This document shows positions 9,136-20,845 of a stretch of 64,000 nt of DNA, one piece after another (positions within the stretch are counted from its first letter, which is position 1; each line of letters starts with the position of its first letter). Below the pieces are notes generated by a model. It had not been told where the DNA came from, searched no databases, and saw nothing but the letters and a program-made list of their open reading frames with translations. The stretch lies in NCBI GenBank assembly GCA_022264855.1, contig JABYQU010000007.1:496001-560000 (forward strand), read 5' to 3'. Source of the DNA: Lenzites betulinus. Lineage: Eukaryota; Basidiomycota; Agaricomycetes; Polyporales; Polyporaceae. The translations under genes and the position numbers were made by a program.

Positions 9136-10900
9136 TCACGGTGCTGCCACAAACCCTGTATAGTCATGAGTAGAACTAGCTAGCGCTGGACCTTTTCTGG
9201 CCGCGCGTTTCTTGCCCGGCACTTGGTGTAGCTGGAAGATATTGTCGAGTGGTCGAGTGCAGCCGAAGTAGTGAGTGTTCGACGTGCAGGACGGGCACCT
9301 CCATGCAACCGTAGTCGGGACCTTCATCTGGGGGAACACCTTGCAGAGGAACCGAGCGCAACGCCGAACGTAGCCTGCACGCGCCGCACATAACCCAAGC
9401 TCCGTAAGCCCGTGCGCGGACAGCGGGAGCGCCTTCATCTCCTCCTTCGTGAGGTCGTCCATCTCAACTCCGCGGAGATGGAGCGTGCGAAGCTCCGGGC
9501 AGTGTCGCGCAAAAGCGAGCACGGCGCGGTGCGTGACGCGCTGCTCGCCGAACATCGCGGTGAGGAAGCTGAACGTGTGGAGTCTCGGCCAGCTCTTAGC
9601 GAGGTGCGCAAGTTCTACGTCGCCCCCTATGCATATAAACAATGGGCGGGATGTCTGCAGCACGAGCTCCTCGATGGCGGCATTCTGGGCGATGCGTCTG
9701 AACGCAGCTTGAAAGGTGGGCACGTGGGACCCGTCTGGGAAGCTTTGCCCGGAGAAATCTTTCACGGTGATCGAGCGTATGCACGGATACGCGAGGGCGG
9801 CGTGGTTGAGGATGGTAGGTATGGTATCCTGCCGGGCGCGTTCAAATCTAGCAGATAGTGTGTGAAGGCGTGGGGAGATGAAGGCACTGAGGATCTCGAG
9901 ACTAGGGTCTCTGATAATGTCTAAAGCGAGCTTTTCCAACGCAAGAAATCCAGAAAAGTCAAGAGAGGCGTCGGACTCCTCGCGAGCAAGGCGCAAAGAC
10001 AGTTCTGCAAGGCAGGGGAGAGCGGCGAGGTCCCGGAGGAGGTGCGCATGTCTGACCACACAGGACTGGGCGAGGATAAGCGTTCGGAGGTGCTCCAGCC
10101 GACCGACATGGGTCCAGGAAATCCATTCTTGCATGTAAGGAATTTGGGAGGAGGCTCGAATTTCTAGATCGACGAGCCCTTTCATCCGGGGGAGCGTCGT
10201 TTGCAGCAGTTGGTCAAGCGAGGGACCTTCGGGTGGATTTTGATCATGGTGTAGCACTGCCCACCCGTCCACCACTGGCCTGATGCGATCTAGCTCCTCG
10301 GTTCCCAGAATAATCTTCAGCCTCCGTAAATCGGGGTTTACCAGCGGCACAAGGCCAAGGTGATCGGGAGCTTCCGCGTACCACGTCAAGCTCCGTACAT
10401 TGGGGAAGAGAGGCCGCGCATTGCTCTTGTAGCTGAGGTACACGTACACATCCGCGGAGGCGCGGTACTGACGGGATCCGTGAAAGATGACACGGGTATA
10501 CGCAGTGCAGCGACGTAGGGATTCCCAGTCTTCAGCACAGACATCCTTGTGCCCAGGCTAAAAAGCACCGTCAACTCTAGCAGCATGCTACAGCTTTTCG
10601 CGGTGTCTGACTACTCACTGTTCTGACATATGCGCGTGTGATGTTGCTACCCTCAACGTTCCGAGTCACAGACAACAGCGAGAAGCGTACGAGCATTCGC
10701 AAGACGGGTTCGATGCCAGGTATCCCCCACCACAGAGCCCTGGTGGCGGGACCGTAGAACGCCTTGCATACCCGTGCGGCGTTTGCGAGAGAGGCCCAGC
10801 TCCTTCCGTCTGAAGCTTCTGCGTCCGTCTGTATCCTGATGTAAGGGAATATCTCGTTGATGATATCCGGAAGTAATAGCGCAGGATGTGTAGGAGGCAT
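9136..10900 (-). CDS. F-box / leucine-rich-repeat-like protein (567 aa)
   Basis: Two exons on the minus strand, 10900-10619 and 10557-9136, join in frame to give 567 residues. The N-terminus is F-box-like (LLLPDIINEIFPYI, then ANAARVCKAFYGPATRALWW). The long second exon carries irregular Leu-rich repeats (LRTLILAQ, LAELSLRLA, LRTLHLRGVEM, LTELGLCAA) typical of the expanded basidiomycete F-box families that are presumed SCF ubiquitin-ligase adaptors. It has the same layout as the gene at 26159-27961. Substrate and expression cannot be read from the sequence. The start was chosen as the ATG just before the F-box. Confidence 0.8.
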
Positions 10901-11052
10901 GTCTGACCTGTGTTCTACGTTAGCAATGCAAGTATGTCCAGCGGTGGTGAAAGACTCACAACATAGTGCACCGAGTGGCACGGATGAAGAAGCGTTTATC
11001 GTCTGATTGTCGCCGACCTGTAGTGTAGGCCACGGGCGATTAAGTCGAGATG

Positions 11053-11874
11053 ATTCACCGTGTGCTAATTTACCGGTGTAATTCACCAAGTGAATCTCGA
11101 AAGGCCAAAAGTGCTGGGTGAATCAGGGTGAGTTGGACTTACCCTTCATAGACGACCACCGCTGGCCAGCAGCGGTCGGCGGGAACTCGGGCTCAGCGGC
11201 GTCAACGAACGATATGTTCAAGAGCAAGAGCAAGGGTTGTCCGACAAGTACTCGGAATGTCGTCCGCTGCTGATTTAAGTAACCTAACGCGGTGTTAACT
11301 GCAGACGACCGCGATCGCCTGCTCAGCGCTCAGCGCGAGTCGCGGCCTCAGTGCCGACCCACCTTGTCTGAATATTCTGCCGTAGTAGCGAACTCCTCCA
11401 TTAGTTATGTTGTAGAGAAACGAGGGCGCGCGAGCGGGAAGACGTCGAGCGCGGACGAGGGCGTTTGGCCAGTGCAAAAGTGGAATTGAGCAGTAGCAAT
11501 ATTAAGTAAGTACATCGCGGCGGGGCGCCCGTGCCAGGTACAGCGACTGAATACATAGATGTTGTAATTCAGATTAATGCGAGCTCGGAATAATGATAGC
11601 TTTGCTAAATTTAGCATATGTATAACCCCAGAGGACAACGCTGAAGTTGCAGGCTGAGCAGGGCTGAGCCGGCGACTTCCCGTACAACGACCCAGGCCGC
11701 GGCGAAAAACTGAGTTGACGAGTACTATACCGCTGTAAGCCCTTCTCAGCTATACTAGAACACCAGGATGAGGTGAATCACGTCATATTTCACCCAATTT
11801 CACCACAACTCACCATAACTCACCATTTATGTAATTCACCGTCACGAGATTCACTGCTAATTAGCAAGGTGAAT
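11053..11874. mobile_element. Probable MITE-like non-autonomous element with TTCACC subterminal repeats
   Basis: The left end reads ATTCACCGTGTGCTAATT. The right end, on the other strand, reads ATTCACCTTGCTAATT, giving an imperfect inverted repeat about 820 bp apart. Both ends are crowded with ATTCACC/GGTGAAT and TCACC words (about 11040-11130 and 11770-11880), like the subterminal binding sites of CACTA or hAT elements. No transposase is encoded and no clear target duplication is seen. It lies in the shared upstream region of the divergent F-box and pseudouridine synthase genes. Confidence 0.5.
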
Positions 11875-12281
11875 TAGGCCCCAAGTATTTAATCCTAATT
11901 CGACATGCCTCGGCGAGCAGAGCCTACCTGGGTAACGAGCGTAAACCTCTCTCTCTCACACCTTGAACTGGTCTCGTCTAGTGCTAGCAGGGCACGTACC
12001 GTTTTTCGACGCGAACGACTAACGATCTCCTCGATAATTCGAGTCCTGCAGTGCTTCGCTTGCCGAAACCTTCCTCATCACCACAACACGCCCACCTTGC
12101 GAAAGTGCGAAACACACAATCCTCTTCTACATCCTAGGTTCACCACTTTCACAAAGTGGCCGACGAGCTGGGGATCGCGCTGTCTAGAAGGTGCCGAGAC
12201 CGCGCACCGCGCCGATCTCGTTTTCCGACCTCGAACCCAGACGTTTTCCGCCGATTTTTGTTCAATTTCATCACATCCACT
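11875..12281. other. Upstream region of the pseudouridine synthase gene
   Basis: About 400 bases with several short overlapping open frames and no convincing gene. It probably holds the promoter and 5' UTR of the gene that starts at 12282. Confidence 0.4.
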
Positions 12282-14494
12282 ATGGAACATGATCCTTCGC
12301 CCCCGGGTGTAAGTGCTCCTGAGATGGTCGCAAAGGAAACCAAACCAGGACTGAAGAAAATCCCGCCGTACTGGTATCCTTATACGACTATGGCGAAGGG
12401 GCGGTGGCTAGGCAGAGAGATCCTTGAGGTCGTCTCGACCGAGTTCCGAGACCGATCTATGGAGTTCTATGTGCGTTTCCCCGCTCATTGCGTTCAGGTC
12501 GCATCTCAATGTTGCATAACGGTCTGCGTGCCCGGCTCTACATCGATTGCACCTGCGCATCTCCGCGTATCAGAACTGAGTCTGTCTCCCGCTATTAGAG
12601 GTACGCTCTGGAATCTGGTGTTACGACAATCAACGGAAAGGTCGCGAAACCCGACACCCTGATCCGGAACGGGGACCGTATCGAGTGCGTGCATAAAAGC
12701 AAGCTTTGAATCCTAGCGTTCCGTTGACTTTTCACAGGAATATCTCGCACCGCCATGAGCCTCCTGTCACCTCAACACCCGTCAGGATTGTACACCATGA
12801 TACGGAGCGGGGGTTTATCGTCATAGACAAGCCCGGATCGATCGTAAGAAACACCCCGCTCGTGTTCGTCCATGTACTGACTCGCCCTGACAGCCCGTGC
12901 ATGCAACCGGCCGATACTTCAGGAACAGTCTCGTCGAGATCCTCAAGAACGACTTCGGCTTCGAGAAAGCTTACAGTGTGTTGAACCACGCATGTCTGTG
13001 GCAATGCTGCGATGCTTACCAGCACTCTGCAGCGGTCAATAGGCTGGACAGACTTACCTCTGGGCTCATGATCTTGCCGCTCAATGCGGCGCTGGCAAAT
13101 ACGGTCACCCAAGAATTCATGAACGGCCGGGTGAGAAAAGAATACATCGCGCGATGCAATGGCAAGTTCCCCGAGTACGCTTTCCATATGTCTCCCTTAG
13201 TAGCCACGAAGCTAATGCGTGTACCCAATAGAGACGAGGTAGTGTGTGAGGAACCCCTCCTGACCGTAGACAGGCAAATGGGCCTCAATATTGTCCATCC
13301 GGAGGGCAAGGTATGTACGCGCGCCGTAGACGACCCTCTCGTGACTGAACTTGTCGCTTCACAGCACGCGAAAACAATCTTCAAGCGGATACGCTATGAC
13401 GCCAACACCGACACCAGCGTCCTTCACTGTCGCCCTATGACTGGCAGATGTACGTCTCTCCGTTGAATAGTCCGCGGGTGAAATCCTCACAGTCCTCGTG
13501 CAGCTCACCAAATCCGCGTTCATCTGCAGTATCTTGGCTATCCCATTGCAAACGACCCGATCTACAATGATACTAGAATATGGGTGAGCTTCCTCGCGCG
13601 CAACGACCACTCCGGGTAATTGACGTTTATGCAACCAGGGAGACAAACTGGGAAAAGGAGGCATCGACCTTACTCCGAGCGAAGATCGCGCCGCCCCGCA
13701 AGCGCCTGAACACTTCACATTCGACCCCTCAACGAACCCCGAGTCCCTCCACAAAGGCGGGTCCACTTCAGCTACCACTGCGGCGACAGGAGGGGAAGCC
13801 GCTGCAGAGACTCCGGCGCCAAAGCTTTTGCCGCGCGAGACGGGACACGACATCGGGATGGGCTCGCCCGTGCCGCTCTCCGCAGAGGCCGTCGGGATCA
13901 TCACGCGCCTGCGCAACATGAAGGTCGGTCTCCACCCCTCCTCTTTCCCTCCGCGGCGGGGCTGACGAGCGCGCACAGGACGAGGCGGAGGACTGGGGCC
14001 GCTGGCGGGACGTGGTGTTCCGCGCGAAGGGCCAGCTCAGCCCGCACGGGTACAGCGCGATCCCGCTCCCGCCGCAGAACATGCGCAAGCGGGGCGGGCC
14101 CGCTTTCTCTGCGGTGCAGCCGACGACGACGATCGAGGAGGACGGCGCGGCAGGCGCGGAGGCGCTTGGTGCGAACCAGCTCACGCTGGAGGACGTCGCG
14201 AAGCTCGCGCTCGGCACGCCTCCCGTGTCGGAGACCCCCGTGCCCTCCGCAGAGGCCCTCGTTCCCTCCGCCGCGCCTGTGTTCGCGGCATCCGAGCCTG
14301 TCATCACCGACGCTCCGGCGGCCCCTGGCGAGGGCATGCAGTACTGCCCGGAGTGCTTCGTGCCCCTGCACCCGGATCCGCAGCCCGAGTCGCTGTATAT
14401 ATTCCTGCATGCGCTGCGGTACACGACGAGCCTGGGCTGCTTCGAGACGGAGATGCCGGAGTGGGCGGCCGAGGGATGGGAGTGGCAACGGTGA
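12282..14494 (+). CDS. RluA-family RNA pseudouridine synthase (Pus9/Rib2-type)
   Basis: Ten exons join in frame (12282-12470, 12599-12684, 12738-12843, 12894-12975, 13033-13174, 13232-13310, 13365-13449, 13504-13583, 13639-13923, 13979-14494) to give 549 residues. After an S4-like segment with [13 protein letters not shown] comes [13 protein letters not shown], then the RluA core [19 protein letters not shown]. The catalytic-loop motif [15 protein letters not shown] holds the conserved Asp, and [19 protein letters not shown] follows. The family isomerises uridine to pseudouridine; the yeast Pus8/Pus9 relatives act at position 32 of tRNAs. The last exon is an Ala/Pro-rich extension with a Cys pair ([19 protein letters not shown]). 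No deaminase half of the Rib2 type is evident, so a stand-alone synthase is likely. Confidence 0.88.
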
Positions 14495-14965
14495 AAGGCA
14501 GGCAACGTAGTGAATTATGTCACTATGCATAGAAACAGTTGTGAGTCTACGAGGGTCTGTCTCCACGCCAAATCGCGCACCGCACACATCTCGCGTTCTC
14601 GGACATCTGGCTGACAGAGGTGAGTCGCTTTGAACGAGGGGCGAGCGTAAGGGTGTACCTCAGTGCTGAGTTCGCTGTGTTAGGCTCTAGGATGAGAGAT
14701 TCTCGCACGTGACACGCGAACAAACATGACGCAAATACATGCCAATGACTTTACGCCACCAGGGAGGTTCGTATGTTTTGGCTCTTACCGTCACGACCGC
14801 CGCATGTGCGTGAGGTTGTAGGGGAAGCTCTCTGTTGATCTTCAACCTTCTTCAGTTTCACGTAAACCTTACTGACCTCTTCTCCGTCTATCCAATCTGT
14901 CCGGCGGGGTTGAGCCATAGGTCATCTGTACAGCACACCGCCGAGTCACATCGACTCCTTCAAAT
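14495..14965. other. Intergenic
   Basis: No gene seen. It lies between the stop of the pseudouridine synthase gene and the start of the next plus-strand gene, and so should hold a terminator and a promoter. Confidence 0.4.
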
Positions 14966-16337
14966 ATGAAGACCATTTGGCCTATGGATGCGTACTATGT
15001 CGTTCTCCAGATGGACCCCGTTGAAATGGTTAAACACTTTGAAGACCCTATCGCCACCGCCGCGGCGCAAGCCATGCGCCCCAAGAAGTACCTATTCTAC
15101 CTTCAATATGTGAGTATGACACGGAACGCGTCCGATCGCACTAATACTCATGTCTCTCGAAGCCTGATGGACTGATATGGCCAAACAGCCTGTGGGCCCG
15201 CTATCACGCAGAACCAATCGCTACCACTTTGCGGCCTGAGGACCATGAGGCGGGCATCACCTCAGATATGGTCATCCCGATCTATCCGAATACTCACCAC
15301 CCCGGTGGTACCTGCAGGTCCCTTCGCCCTTATCCTTCATTCCCGTTTCCAAATTGCTACCACTGGTTCGACAACCACATGATGGTCCGGATTCGGCGTC
15401 CTGAGACGCGCTTCAACACGTCTCGCGTAGTCAGGCTCGATGTCGAAGAACTGCAGCAGCCAAATGAGATCTTCAACGAGTATCGTGCCCGTGTAAGACA
15501 ATATGAGCAAGACAAGATTGCCGCAGGTGAACGTGCACAGCACGCATCCCCGAAAAACTGGGACGAGGAACATGTAGCCACTCTGCATGACAATGCGAGC
15601 GAGCCCCACTCCTTGGCCAACCTCGACGAAGAAGCGGCGATGGACGATGTTGATTCTCTCCCCGAAGGTCCTGAGGACTCGGTTCCACTTGACACACCGG
15701 TTGATGCTGTGCAAGGCAGTCAATGCGCCTCTTATGACTCCATCGCTGCGATTTTCATGATGGATCCTTTCGGTTTCCATACCGATCATACCGAAGAGTT
15801 TATCCCCCTTGTCAACCTATGGTACCAGCTTACGGATCATCTTACTCCCGAGACAATACCGAGCCCCCTAGACTTCTACAAGGAGCGGGACACAATTATA
15901 CAGTATGTTTTATGTAGACATCTGGATGCTAAGCATCGGCTCATGTACCCATTCTCACAGGATCATCCATGACGCTAGAGAGCGATCACCTTTGGCCGAG
16001 TTGACGTTTTGCGACAGCGGTGTCGGCTTCTTTCGCAACCTCAACTTGAACTGCAGCCGTGGCAGCATTATCTCGGAAGGCGAATTCTGCCGCCGTGAGA
16101 TGGCAATCCTCATGCAAAAGGTGGAGGAAAAGGATACTACATCTCAGGTCGCCGCCGCCCACCTGCCACCCGGTCACGGTATGCACATCGTTGTCATCAA
16201 GCGTTAGTATCGCCTCTAACTCACGAATGATAGCTACCAAGTCTCCAACCATATGGCAAATGGTCAAGCACAAGATGATCGTCCATCTGCCATATCCCTG
16301 GCGCGGCCGACCTCCCTTGCTGCCTTTCTGGCCTTGA
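14966..16337 (+). CDS. Uncharacterised protein (401 aa)
   Basis: Four exons join in frame: 14966-15109, 15163-15902, 15961-16178 and 16234-16337, giving 401 residues. I do not recognise the family. The N-terminal third is aromatic and Pro-rich with globular character (GLIWPNSLWARYHAEPIA, then PFPNCYHWFDNHMMVRIRRP). The middle is acidic and probably disordered. The C-terminus regains globular character (FCDSGVGFFRNLNLNCSRG) and ends in a basic/Pro tail. It has no signal peptide or membrane segment. Clean splice joins and a protein-like composition support a real gene. Its 3' end lies 180 bases from one arm of the KRE9-like inverted duplication. Confidence 0.7.
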
Positions 16338-16862
16338 TGTCTTCCGATCTCGCTATCGCGTTGACATATTTCTCAGGTCATGTATTGTTTCGCGCTATAC
16401 CGCTGGCCATCGTGCTTCCGATCACTTCCCATCGATTTCATCCGCTATCGTCGTTACTACTCCCCATATCGCCCTTCGTAGTCTTTGCGCTTTGTACCAT
16501 GCCAGCTGTAACACACTATGTAGCACTGCCGCAGCGAGCTACGTGGCATTACAGGCCGCTCGAGCCTTCAGGCCTCCAGGCCCCAGCCAGTTTCTTGAGT
16601 TTTCCGGCGGTACGTTCGTACTGTCGAAGGCCCCTCGGCTCGGACCACAAAAAAATAACTCGCACGCGATGAAGGTTATAGCAGTACTGCAAATATTATC
16701 CGAAATAAATCATCAAACATATTATACTATTGACAAGTGTTGTGTCAAGTTGTACGAAACGCCGGAGAGATGGCAATACGGTATGAAGAGAGGCTAGGTC
16801 CGTTCAGGTGAAGTCCGTGTCGTGATATGTCATAGGCCATGCAGGTCTGGTGTGTCCAACCC

Positions 16863-17444
16863 TTACTGCTCGATGGTAAAGTCCTCGCTCCAGTTCCCGG
16901 AGTCTCCGAACACTGACCGACCCCGTCAGCACCTTCACCGCAGACACACAGAAGCCATTGGTACTCACGAACGACGCTGTAGTCGCTGCCTTCGATGACC
17001 CACGGGACCTTCACCTCGACACGGCCGAGCAGAATATCAAAGCCGTCTGCAAGGATCACTACGAGCAGGTGAGCATTCCCAGTCGTTCCACGGGGTTGAC
17101 CGAAGCGCAGGGTACTCACGAGGAGTGGGGATCCCGGACTTGCGCAGCGTGATCAGCCCCGTCTTGTCGGTGATGTTTACCGGCGGGGAAGAGACGTCCC
17201 TGGAGGGCGTGTCAGCAATGAGCATGCACTCCGAGCCTGCACTGGCGTCGGGCGAGATCACCTACCAGGTAACGTTGTGCGTCTGGCCCTTGTACCAAAC
17301 TGTGCCCGTGTGCGGGTACAGCACGGGCGGCGAGTATACGTCACGTCGTTCGAGCGCGACGGCGGGTGCGGCAGCGGCGATCTGGAAGAGAACGCCGAAG
17401 AAGGCGAGGATGAAGAAGAGGATGGAGGTCGGGCGCGAACTCAT
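16863..17444 (-). CDS. KRE9/KNH-like secreted Ser/Thr-rich-family protein, copy A (about 132 aa)
   Basis: The copy has the same four-exon plan and the same 582-bp genomic length as the gene at 25192-25773. Exon 1 encodes a signal peptide (MSSRPTSILFFILAFFGVLF) and DVYSPPVLYPHTGTVWYKG, the start of a yeast cell-wall synthesis Kre9/Knh1-like N-terminal domain. Exons 2-4 add NITDKTGLITLRK, LADGFDILLGRVEV and GDSGNWSEDFTIEQ. There is no GPI-addition tail, unlike longer family members. It is probably secreted or wall-associated, with function unknown in fungi of this kind. The exon 4 join gives VVLFGDSG through CTG-TTC, where the other copy uses CTT-TTC, a silent difference. Confidence 0.85.
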
Positions 17445-17561
17445 AGCTGTCGATGGCGTGTGGGCTCGTGAGAGGTCGTGAGGCGTGTGTGTTGGTCGTG
17501 AGGTGGGTGTGTGGGATACAAGCTGATGCTTTGCTGGAGCAAGCAGGTCGCACTTCCTGCC

Positions 17562-17569
17562 ATTTTATA
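17562..17569 (-). promoter_or_regulatory. TATA box of KRE9-like copy A
   Basis: TATAAAAT on the minus strand, about 118 bases before the start codon. The same box is kept at the matching place in copy B, and a TATATA remains in the decayed third copy. Confidence 0.6.
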
Positions 17570-17985
17570 CGGTGGGCGGGATGAGCACCCCTCCAGAGAT
17601 CCTCGCGAGACGTAATGCAGCTGGTCCCTCCGTCGGGCGAAGGGGCCGCGAAGCCTCCGAGCTGGAGCTCCTCTGGCCGTCCTGGATGGTTCTCGAGTGA
17701 AGGCGATCCGCTGCGCTGTCCCTGGCGTACTTGCGTGCGAGGTCTGGTGCCGTCTGACTCTGAGTAACAGTGAACGGCTGGAGGGCTCCCGCATCCGCGT
17801 CCTCAGGGCGGCCATCAGCTGCCGCCTGCTAGTTTGCGGGAGGCACTGACGACGCGCGCACGTGGCCGTATTAGTGTGGGTGTTGCGGACAGCATCGCTC
17901 TCGACCAAGGGGCTCATCTTCTCACCAAATGCACTGTTCAGATGTTGAGCCTTGCACGCACCGAGGCCTCGAGCAGCCTCGCGCC

Positions 17986-19338
17986 GTTTTGATTGTGGCT
18001 GTGCGGCTCGCATCGACAAGCACTTGGATCCCCCTCCGTTAGGCCCTCAATGGAGCTCGAGAGTGTCTGTTGACAGCTCTAGAGCATGCAGTATCCGAGT
18101 TGTGGAAGGATATCTCTGCTAAGAGTGGATGCTCACCGACAATATGTGAATGGTCGCTGCCACGCGGGGTGCGCCAGTGTCGCACTTCTGCGGCATTGGG
18201 ACGTAAGACAGGGTGTGGCGCGGCCCAAAGTGCCACTGTTATTGAGCCCGAGCGGCCGAGCCCCTGGAGCACAGTAGCCATCTGAGCAGACAGTTTGTTG
18301 ACATGCGTTCTGAGTACGCGATTCTCGCGCCGGAGGGTTTCCACCGTATCCTGTAGGCACTGTTAGCGAGACAGTACAACGTGAAGATGCTTCATAGTAT
18401 GGGCCAGAAAGTGAACGAGAGTGTTTGCTGCCATGGCACGAAGAGCGGGGGAGAGCCATAGATGTCAATGTTTTCTGTGTCGTGGTCAGGCGAGTGGGGC
18501 TTGGAGCGCTGTTTAGTTGCACGGTCGGAGTACACGGGCTCCATGTGCTATTCGCAGTTGTTAGTTACAACTTCAGCTGCGCTGCACAGATAGTCGTTGG
18601 CATGTTATAGGAGTAACGAACAAACACTTTGAGCCATGCATAGCGAAGCGAACCATCCCCATCGCTAGGGCAGGCTAGTATACTCAAGTTGATTCACCCG
18701 GGCTGTGTTTGTCCACAGGTCTTATTCCTTGTTAAAGGAATGGGCCGCGTGACGCGCTACGACAGGCTGCAAGAGCAGGAAAGTGAGGTGTAAGAGCAAG
18801 TCTGATTAAAACGATGTGCCTGCTATGCTCACCCGGTATGTGGGAGACGCCGCCGAGCGCATCCAGAAGTATCTGATGTTATCTCATAGATAGCGACCAA
18901 CTGACAATTTCGTGCACTGTGCCGGCAACGGGTACCGCGGTCATTTTTGTTCGTTGCGGTCTCAAGGTCGGCAAGTTGTTGTGAGAGTTATGTGACTAGG
19001 TCCGTGGGTATTTCCAGCCAGCGGACGGGAGCCTCGATCGCAGTTGCCAGTACACGGGGAACCCGAGATGTGCTCCCCTATACACTCGTGGAAACCGATA
19101 CTGTCACGCACTGGCATGACGCAGTCATGAGTACTTCGGCGTCCGCGCGCGGTAGAATAAACGAACATCACTCTGCTCCCAGACGTGCTTGCGAGGATAA
19201 GGCGAGCGCCGTTCTACGTTCTGCTGAGAGCTCGATGTGAGGGAAAAAGTACATTGTAGAGATCATGCTCACCAGGGGTCACTGCTCTCCGCCTTTGAGA
19301 TAGGTTTATTGTCAGAAAGTTACGCCAGGCCCACCGTC
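17986..19338. other. Gene-poor intergenic stretch
   Basis: No confident gene. A minus-strand open frame at about 18344-18200 encodes a short heptad-like peptide (VETLRRENRVLRTHVNKLSA) that looks like the end of a coiled coil. I could not find a credible upstream exon, so it may be a relic or chance. The rest shows no recognisable feature. Confidence 0.4.
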
Positions 19339-19733
19339 CTACTTACACGGTTCGAGTACAAGTGGGTCGTCTCCCTCCAAATGCACTGAGGCACGCGGAC
19401 GCTTTGACGCGTATCGTTTGATACCAAGGTTGATCATGACCATCAAGAGGCTCGCGCCTCCCATCAAAGCGAGAGCCTGCAGGATCCATGTCGTCTCTGA
19501 GCTCCGCAGGGGCCCGGGCTCGTGTTGAAGAGATACGGCCTCTTGGCGATCCACGACCTCTTCTTGCAGAAAGGCAGCCTATGGCAGGGAAGAGCGCCGT
19601 CAGAATTCGTACGTTGCTATAAGCACGATCAATAGCTTGGAATAGGGTGTGTAAATACCTGGTCAGACAGCGGAAACGCAACCACCGTCGACACTATGAC
19701 GAGGGGTAGAGTGATGAGTGCTTGTTTAGACAT
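19339..19733 (-). CDS. Small signal-peptide / single-pass membrane protein (104 aa)
   Basis: Two exons, 19733-19659 and 19578-19339, join at codon phase zero (...LSDQ|AAFLQEE...) to give 104 residues. Exon 1 is a cleavable-looking signal peptide (MSKQALITLPLVIVSTVVAF). Exon 2 gives a short polar outer segment, one transmembrane helix (WILQALALMGGASLLMVMIN) and a basic then acidic tail (YASKRPRASVHLEGDDP). That makes a type I membrane topology with the basic tail in the cytosol. I do not recognise a family. Exon 1 is too short to appear as an ORF, so simple gene finding would miss the start. Confidence 0.65.
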
Positions 19734-20134
19734 CCGGAGACAGGGTATCTCCCGGGCACCGTGCACCGTGCTTATATGTACGGACGCCCCATAAACGCAG
19801 AAACGCGTCTGGCTGCTGGGCGATGCAGGTACTGCGCATCAGTCCATGGCTGACAGACAGAAGAGCGCCTTTATAGCAACATCTCACCTTCTATCAGGTC
19901 TGAATGCTGCGTATCTTGATGAACAGCACAATTCGCAGCCGGAGCGAGTACACAATGACTCGACTGGCGGTTAGTGGCAGAAACCGCCGGGAGAACACAC
20001 GTTATTGAGGGTTATTGAAAGGCGCTTCGCCAAGAACACCTCCGTATATTCGTTATCGAGATCGATCGTTCTTCCACGGGCAAAAGGTCTTATTCACTCG
20101 CGGATGCGCCCACCATCCCTTGGACGATACCACC
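19734..20134. other. Divergent promoter region
   Basis: About 400 bases between the small membrane protein (minus) and the racemase-like gene (plus). A cttatatgta word at about 19770 could serve as TATA for the minus gene. Nothing else is recognised. Confidence 0.4.
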
Positions 20135-20845
20135 ATGGCGAGAACTGTTTCCATCCTGGTGATCAATCCAAACTCCTCGCAGTCGATGACGACCGCTCTC
20201 GGACCCATCTTGGCAGATCTTCTGCATCCGAATCTCCTCCTGGACTACCACACCGGCCCAGCTGGCCTCTCACCTCCGTCCGTCGATGATCACACCACAG
20301 CCATCCTTTCCGCCGCACACACATTCGACACGCTCTTGCCCCTCCGAGGCGAAAACGAACAGGAAAAGTACGATGCCTACCTTGTGGCATGCTTCTCGGA
20401 CCATCCCTTGGTCGGGATGCTCAGAGAGCACACCCCAAGGCCGGTGCTCGGGATCCTCGACGCCGCGGTCATGCAGGCGCTTGCCCTCGGACGACCCTTC
20501 GGAATCGTCACGACGGGTCTCTACTGGGAAGAGGCACTCACTGTCGGCATCAAGCGGATCTTCGGGTCTGAAGACATGGCCCGCACGTTCGTGGGCGTGC
20601 AAAGCACCGGGCTGACCGCGCGCCAGCTGCACGAGGTGGAGAAGGGAGTGGTATCCGACAAAATTGCATCCGCGACGTCCCGCCTGGTCGTAAAGGGCGC
20701 AAGGACGATCATAATGGGGTGCGCCGGGATGAGCGGCATGGCCGATGCGGTGCGCCAGGGTGGGAACGGCGAGGATATCCGGATTATTGACGCGGTCAGG
20801 AGTGGTGTGACAATCTTGGAGGGCCTCGTGAGGGCAGCGATATAG
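20135..20845 (+). CDS. Asp/Glu/hydantoin racemase family protein (DCG1-like)
   Basis: A single exon encodes 236 residues. The N-terminus ARTVSILVINPNSSQSMT is the family signature. The two catalytic Cys of cofactor-independent racemases are present, in YLVACFSDHP and IIMGCAGMSGMAD. Characterised relatives racemise allantoin or hydantoins, and yeast Dcg1 is regulated with allantoin (nitrogen) catabolism genes. I therefore infer a role in purine or hydantoin nitrogen use, though no other catabolic gene is adjacent. An upstream in-frame extension exists, but homology starts at this ATG (CACC-ATG-GCG), which has a good context. Confidence 0.85.
   Translation: MARTVSILVINPNSSQSMTTALGPILADLLHPNLLLDYHTGPAGLSPPSVDDHTTAILSAAHTFDTLLPLRGENEQEKYDAYLVACFSDHPLVGMLREHTPRPVLGILDAAVMQALALGRPFGIVTTGLYWEEALTVGIKRIFGSEDMARTFVGVQSTGLTARQLHEVEKGVVSDKIASATSRLVVKGARTIIMGCAGMSGMADAVRQGGNGEDIRIIDAVRSGVTILEGLVRAAI

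Larger units (their letters stand above)
16521..17985 (-). repeat. Left arm of a ~1.45-kb inverted segmental duplication
   Basis: Read on the minus strand, this block matches 24681-26106 along its length: the 5' flank, the promoter with a TATA box, the four-exon KRE9-like gene and its 3' flank. Similarity fades at about 16521 and 17985. Coding parts are near-identical, while the flanks have scattered differences and small indels. The arms are inverted relative to each other and lie 6.7 kb apart, enclosing three single-copy genes. Confidence 0.85.

Noticed and set aside
13768..14587. Two long minus-strand frames opposite the last exon of the pseudouridine synthase gene
   Set aside because: Shadow frames over a GC-rich Ala/Pro exon; the plus-strand splice model is continuous.
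18039..18344. Coiled-coil-like minus-strand peptide, possible bZIP tail
   Set aside because: Only about 35 residues look real. No basic region, no credible upstream exon, and the only in-frame upstream join would need a 31-base intron.
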